DNA of 64,000 nt, taken from HR10 sp964615335 (GTDB taxonomy: Bacteria > Acidobacteriota > Blastocatellia > HR10). This document shows, piece by piece, positions 60,555 through 64,000 of the stretch. Made by a program: the position numbers and the translations under genes. The notes beneath the pieces are model-generated. The model was not told the DNA's origin and did no database searches. It saw nothing but the letters and a program-made list of their open reading frames with translations. Each line of letters starts with the position of its first letter. Position 1 is the first letter of the stretch. The stretch lies in contig CAZTMT010000008.1 of the NCBI GenBank assembly GCA_964615335.1, positions 1-64,000 of the forward strand. Reading direction: 5' to 3'.

Positions 60555-63095
60555 ATGATCAGAATCCAACGCACGCCGATCTTGGAGCGAGAGCGGGCCC
60601 TATGGCTACGGCCCCTCCTCCGACGTGTGACTCGAGGAGCGCTGCTTCTGCTCTCAGTTCTTTTTTATTCCCAAGTACTGGCTGCGCAAACGGGCAGCAT
60701 CCGGGGCGTCGTCATCAGCTTCGGGCCGGAGGGTCAGCCGGTGTATTTGGCGGGGACCAGGGTGACCGTCCGACTCGATTCGCCCGGCGGCTGGTCACTG
60801 GGGACGTTTTCTAATGATCGAGGCGAATTCTCATTCGTGGGTCTCCCGGAGGGCACCTATGTGCTCACGGCGGAGATGAGCGGATTCAAACCCGTCACAC
60901 AATCGGTCAGTGTGAAAGCCGGTGCGGTAGCCGAAATCCGAATGGAGTTGGAACTGGCACCCGTCACGGGCGAAGTGATGGTCACCCCGGAGCCGGAGAC
61001 GATTGGGCGCACGGAGTCATCCTCTGCCGGCACGGTGCAAGAGCGAACGCTGGAGAACGCCCCGCTGGTGAGCGAACGGTTTCAAGATGCGCTGCCGCTC
61101 TTGCCCGGCGTCGTGCGCGGGCCCGATGGACTCATCAACCCGAAAGGTGCGCGCGTGAGCCAGAGCGGCTATCTCGTCAACAGCGCCAACGTGACCGATC
61201 CGGTGACCGGCCAGTTTGCTATCAATCTGCCCATTGATGCGATCGAGGAGGTGCAGGTACTCGCGAGCCCCTACTTGGCCGAATACGGACGGTTCACCGG
61301 CGCCGTCACCACCGTGGCTACGCGTTCGAGCGGAGATAAGTGGGCGTTTAAGATTCAAAATATCCTGCCGCGCCCGCGACGGCGCGGCGGCAAAACGGTC
61401 GGAATTGAGGCGGCGACGCCCCGCCTCCACATCAGTGGGCCGCTGCTGAAAAACCGGTTGACGTTAGCGCAAAGCTTCGAATATCGCTTTGTCCGAACGA
61501 AAGTCGAGAGTCTGCCTCCCTTGCGCAACGACACTGTCCTGGAGAGCTTCGATTCCTTCAGTCACTTCACTCTGCAACTGACACCCACTCATAATCTGAC
61601 AGTGACCTTCTCGCTCTATCCGCAGAAGAACACGTTCGTGAATCTGAACACGTTCAACCCTGAACCGGTCACGCCGAATTTCAAGCAGCGCGGGTTCAAC
61701 CTGGCTTTCCTCGAACGAGCGGTGTTCTCGAACGGATCGCTACTGGAATCGCTGTTCAGCATCAAGCAATATGACGCCGGTGTGTTTCCCAACATCGAAG
61801 AGCCGATGACGCTCTTCCCGGAGCAGAATTCGGGCGGCTTTTTCAACCGCCAGGATCGCGACAGCTTTCGGTATCAATGGCTTGAGCTCTATCACTTTCC
61901 GGTGAAAGAGTGGCACGGACGGCACCATCTGAAAATCGGTGTGGACATCGGCTACAGCACCTACACGGGCCGGATCTCAAATAGCCCTGTGCGCGTACTC
62001 AGGGGGAATCGGACGCTGGCCGAGCAGATTGATTTCATCGGCAACACGCGGGTCGAGCGAAACAATGCCGAATACAGCGCTTTCCTTCAAGACAAGTGGC
62101 TCGTGACGCCAAAGCTCACGTTTGATCTCGGGCTGCGCTATGAGCGCGATGGTGTGGCCGAAGACAACACTGTGGCGCCGCGCGTGGGCTTCGTCTTCGT
62201 GCCCTGGCTGGCGGGCCATACCGCCATTCGCGGTGGCTTTGGTGTCTTTTTCGATAAGATTCCGCTCAACGTCGCCACGTTCGATCAACAACAGCAGCGC
62301 GTCGTGACTCGATTCGCCAAAGACGGCGTGACTGTTGTGGACGGCCCGCGCACGTTTCTCAACCTCGTGGATCGCGCCGAGATCAACAACCCGTACAGCC
62401 TGGCCTGGAGTCTGGAAGTTGATCGGGAGGTGACACGAAAGCTGCTCTTCCGCTTTGGTTATCAGCAGCGCGAGGGCAGACGCGAGCATGTGGTTGAGCC
62501 CGTCGCTGGCCCTGACTCTTCGGGGGTGCTGCTGCTTTTGAGCGGCGGGCGGTCGCGCTATCGCGAGTTTCAACTCACGGTGCGCTATCAGCTCGGTGAA
62601 CGAAGCCTTCTGTTCGCCTCGTATGTGCGCTCGCGCGCGACGGGCGATCTGAACACCTTCGATGTTCATTTCGGCAACTTCCCGAATCCGATCATTCGGC
62701 CCAACGAGCAGTCGCGCCTGCCGTTTGACGCGCCGAACCGGTTCCTGTTCTGGGGCGACATTCAGTTGCCTTATGACATCACCACGTCGCCGGTGCTGGA
62801 AGTGAGAAACGGGTTTCCCTTCTCGATTGTGGATGAGGAGTTGAACTTCGTCGGGCGGCGAAATCGGGCGGGGCGGTTCCCGACGTTCGCCTCGCTTGAT
62901 CTTCAGGTGACCAAGGGACTGACAATCCCATTCAAAGGCAAGAAGTATAAGTTTCGGGCCGGGTTCAAAGTCTTCAACCTTCTGAACCGCTTTAATCCCC
63001 GGGATATTCAGAACAACCTGGGGAGTCCGAACTTTGGCGGCTTCTTCAATGGCGTCAGCCGCACGTTTCGCGGCAAGTTCGTGTTCGAGTTTTGA
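60555..63095 (+). CDS. TonB-dependent receptor with carboxypeptidase-regulatory-like domain
   Basis: 846 residues from the ATG at 60555. A signal peptide (VTRGALLLLSVLFYSQVLAA) is followed by a carboxypeptidase-regulatory-like module (VTVRLDSPGGWSLGTF, GEFSFVGLPEGTYVLTAEMS). The plug region has AFQDALPLLPGVVRG-type sequence (SERFQDALPLLPGVVRGPDG) and YLVNSANVTDPVTGQFAINL. The barrel ends GVSRTFRGKFVFEF with a terminal Phe. It is smaller than the two receptors at 35-43 kb. The N-terminus starts 59 bases after the HEAT gene stop. Ligand unknown. Confidence 0.93.
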   Translation: MIRIQRTPILERERALWLRPLLRRVTRGALLLLSVLFYSQVLAAQTGSIRGVVISFGPEGQPVYLAGTRVTVRLDSPGGWSLGTFSNDRGEFSFVGLPEGTYVLTAEMSGFKPVTQSVSVKAGAVAEIRMELELAPVTGEVMVTPEPETIGRTESSSAGTVQERTLENAPLVSERFQDALPLLPGVVRGPDGLINPKGARVSQSGYLVNSANVTDPVTGQFAINLPIDAIEEVQVLASPYLAEYGRFTGAVTTVATRSSGDKWAFKIQNILPRPRRRGGKTVGIEAATPRLHISGPLLKNRLTLAQSFEYRFVRTKVESLPPLRNDTVLESFDSFSHFTLQLTPTHNLTVTFSLYPQKNTFVNLNTFNPEPVTPNFKQRGFNLAFLERAVFSNGSLLESLFSIKQYDAGVFPNIEEPMTLFPEQNSGGFFNRQDRDSFRYQWLELYHFPVKEWHGRHHLKIGVDIGYSTYTGRISNSPVRVLRGNRTLAEQIDFIGNTRVERNNAEYSAFLQDKWLVTPKLTFDLGLRYERDGVAEDNTVAPRVGFVFVPWLAGHTAIRGGFGVFFDKIPLNVATFDQQQQRVVTRFAKDGVTVVDGPRTFLNLVDRAEINNPYSLAWSLEVDREVTRKLLFRFGYQQREGRREHVVEPVAGPDSSGVLLLLSGGRSRYREFQLTVRYQLGERSLLFASYVRSRATGDLNTFDVHFGNFPNPIIRPNEQSRLPFDAPNRFLFWGDIQLPYDITTSPVLEVRNGFPFSIVDEELNFVGRRNRAGRFPTFASLDLQVTKGLTIPFKGKKYKFRAGFKVFNLLNRFNPRDIQNNLGSPNFGGFFNGVSRTFRGKFVFEF

Positions 63096-63110
63096 CGATC
63101 GGAGAGGACG

Positions 63111-63905
63111 ATGGTGATGGAACGGAGACTCAGGCGAATCATCACGATTGCCGTCACTGTGATCCTCAGTGGGCTCGGAGTCGCAGGAAGCGAGCGTGAA
63201 GAGATCCGACTCCAGAACTCTGAGGGCGCCCAGCGACTGTCACGTCCACTCGGGCTTCTGCCCTCAACATCTCCTCTTTCTGCCGAGGGGATCATGGCCC
63301 GAACGATCGAAGCCAACTGCTGGCGTGATGCGATGCTTCAACGTTATACTGCCCTGCGAACCTATCGCGCGATGAACTTTCGGTTCAAAAAGAGTGCCAC
63401 GCTACAGGCGCTCGTCACGTTTGAGAGTCCGGAGACAAAACGCATTACCGTCCTCTCGGAAGAAGGTTCGGGGGCAATCCGCAAGAAGGTTTTCCGCCGC
63501 ATGATCGAAGGCGAACTGGACGCTTTGAAGCCAGCGCTGAAGCAGCGCAGTGCGATGACAACGGACAACTACACGTTCGCGCTCCTCGGGGAGGAGGAGA
63601 TCAACGGCCGTCCGTGCTATGTGCTTGAGGCTGAACCCCGGCGACAGGACAAGTACCTGTTTCGAGGACAGCTCTGGATTGACGCGAGCGATTTCGCGGT
63701 TGTGAGGATTAAAGGCAGCCCGGCCAAAATGCCCTCATTCTGGACTCGAAAGATCGAGTTCGTGCGCGAGTACCAGAAGATCGGACCGTTCTGGCTGCCG
63801 GCCAAGGATGAATCCCTCGTTCAGGTCTTCATCTTCGGCACATCCCGTGTGACCGTTGAGCACTCGAACTATCAGATCGAGTTTTCACAGGGTGGAAACC
63901 CGTAG
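63111..63905 (+). CDS. Outer-membrane lipoprotein-sorting-like exported protein
   Basis: 264 residues. The N-terminus MVMERRLRRIITIAVTVILS is a signal peptide. The core (CWRDAMLQRYTALRTYRAMN, YTFALLGEEEINGRPCYVLE, LWIDASDFAVVRIKGSPAKM, RKIEFVREYQKIGPFWLPAK) is a beta-sheet fold like LolA/LolB-type or DUF-type lipoprotein-sorting proteins. It lies 15 bases after the receptor stop and is probably cotranscribed with it. Confidence 0.8.
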   Translation: MVMERRLRRIITIAVTVILSGLGVAGSEREEIRLQNSEGAQRLSRPLGLLPSTSPLSAEGIMARTIEANCWRDAMLQRYTALRTYRAMNFRFKKSATLQALVTFESPETKRITVLSEEGSGAIRKKVFRRMIEGELDALKPALKQRSAMTTDNYTFALLGEEEINGRPCYVLEAEPRRQDKYLFRGQLWIDASDFAVVRIKGSPAKMPSFWTRKIEFVREYQKIGPFWLPAKDESLVQVFIFGTSRVTVEHSNYQIEFSQGGNP

Positions 63906-63938
63906 GGACCATCGAGGATAAGAGGGAGGGGGCAAGCC

Positions 63939-64000
63939 ATGCAGAAGGCCGCGATTTTTCGTCAGATGCTCGACCGACCGGGCCCCGTGATACTGGCCGG
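63939..64000 (+). CDS. Start of a probable PEP mutase/isocitrate lyase-family gene (partial)
   Basis: ATG at 63939 with an AGGGAGGGGG ribosome-binding site opens MQKAAIFRQMLDRPGPVILA-G, cut by the window edge after 20 codons. The pattern RPGPVILAG at the N-terminus is typical of the PEP mutase/isocitrate lyase family. Only 20 residues are available, so the call is tentative. Confidence 0.45.
   Translation, partial: MQKAAIFRQMLDRPGPVILA

Overview
The window reads as a chromosomal segment of a Gram-negative, G+C-rich bacterium, most likely an Acidobacteriota member (Blastocatellia/Chloracidobacterium-like). The reasons are three very large Oar-like TonB-dependent outer-membrane proteins with N-terminal carboxypeptidase-regulatory-like domains, a DUF11/LamG giant exported protein, a fused cytochrome b / cytochrome c Rieske complex, a P460-type cytochrome and Tat-type signals. 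This is inferred from gene content; no rRNA or tRNA gene was found to confirm it. TGA is used as an ordinary stop in many genes.

Layout. 1-5.85 kb (minus): one huge secreted DUF11/LamG protein running off the left edge. 6.4-9.9 kb (plus): three GT4 glycosyltransferases, convergent with a phosphoribosyltransferase gene. 10.6-15.8 kb (plus): a small exported protein, then ffh and the ribosomal/tRNA-modification block rpsP-khpA-rimM-trmD-rplS and thpR. 15.8-21.2 kb (plus): two radical SAM/SPASM proteins, an ArnT-like membrane glycosyltransferase and a GT4 enzyme. 22.1-28.8 kb (minus): a five-gene glycan operon (GT4 fused to an alpha/alpha-barrel domain, two GH130, GT4, GH5-like) behind a clear sigma70 promoter. 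28.9-35 kb: a lipoprotein-type PCMT, a P460 cytochrome and metal/redox genes. 35.2-43.6 kb (minus): zinc-ribbon protein, ECF sigma factor and two giant TonB-type receptors. 43.7-48 kb (minus): Crp/Fnr regulator, DUF3179, Rieske and cytochrome b-cc. 48.3-55.8 kb (plus): ECF sigma, anti-sigma with a metal-binding-like tail, MerP, a repeat island, then a ZntR/MerR-controlled MerTP-like cluster with a pentaheme cytochrome. 55.9-64 kb (plus): radical SAM, Crp/Fnr, patatin, HEAT, TonB receptor, a lipoprotein-sorting-like protein, and the start of a likely PEP mutase/isocitrate lyase-family gene.

Most notable result. Three genes have an in-frame TGA exactly where a conserved cysteine is expected, with the protein fold continuing in the same frame afterwards. 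They are a DUF3179 protein (W-U-P-L-C) and two paralogous exported heavy-metal-associated (HMA) proteins (C-P-F-U and A-F-L-U), in which the two UGA codons align at the same residue. The simplest reading is that the organism makes selenoproteins and that this region encodes selenocysteine-containing metal or redox proteins. The two HMA genes sit in separate metal clusters: one next to CueR-like promoters (19-20 bp spacers, two copies), the other between two copies of a ZntR-like operator. The selenocysteine machinery itself is not in the window.
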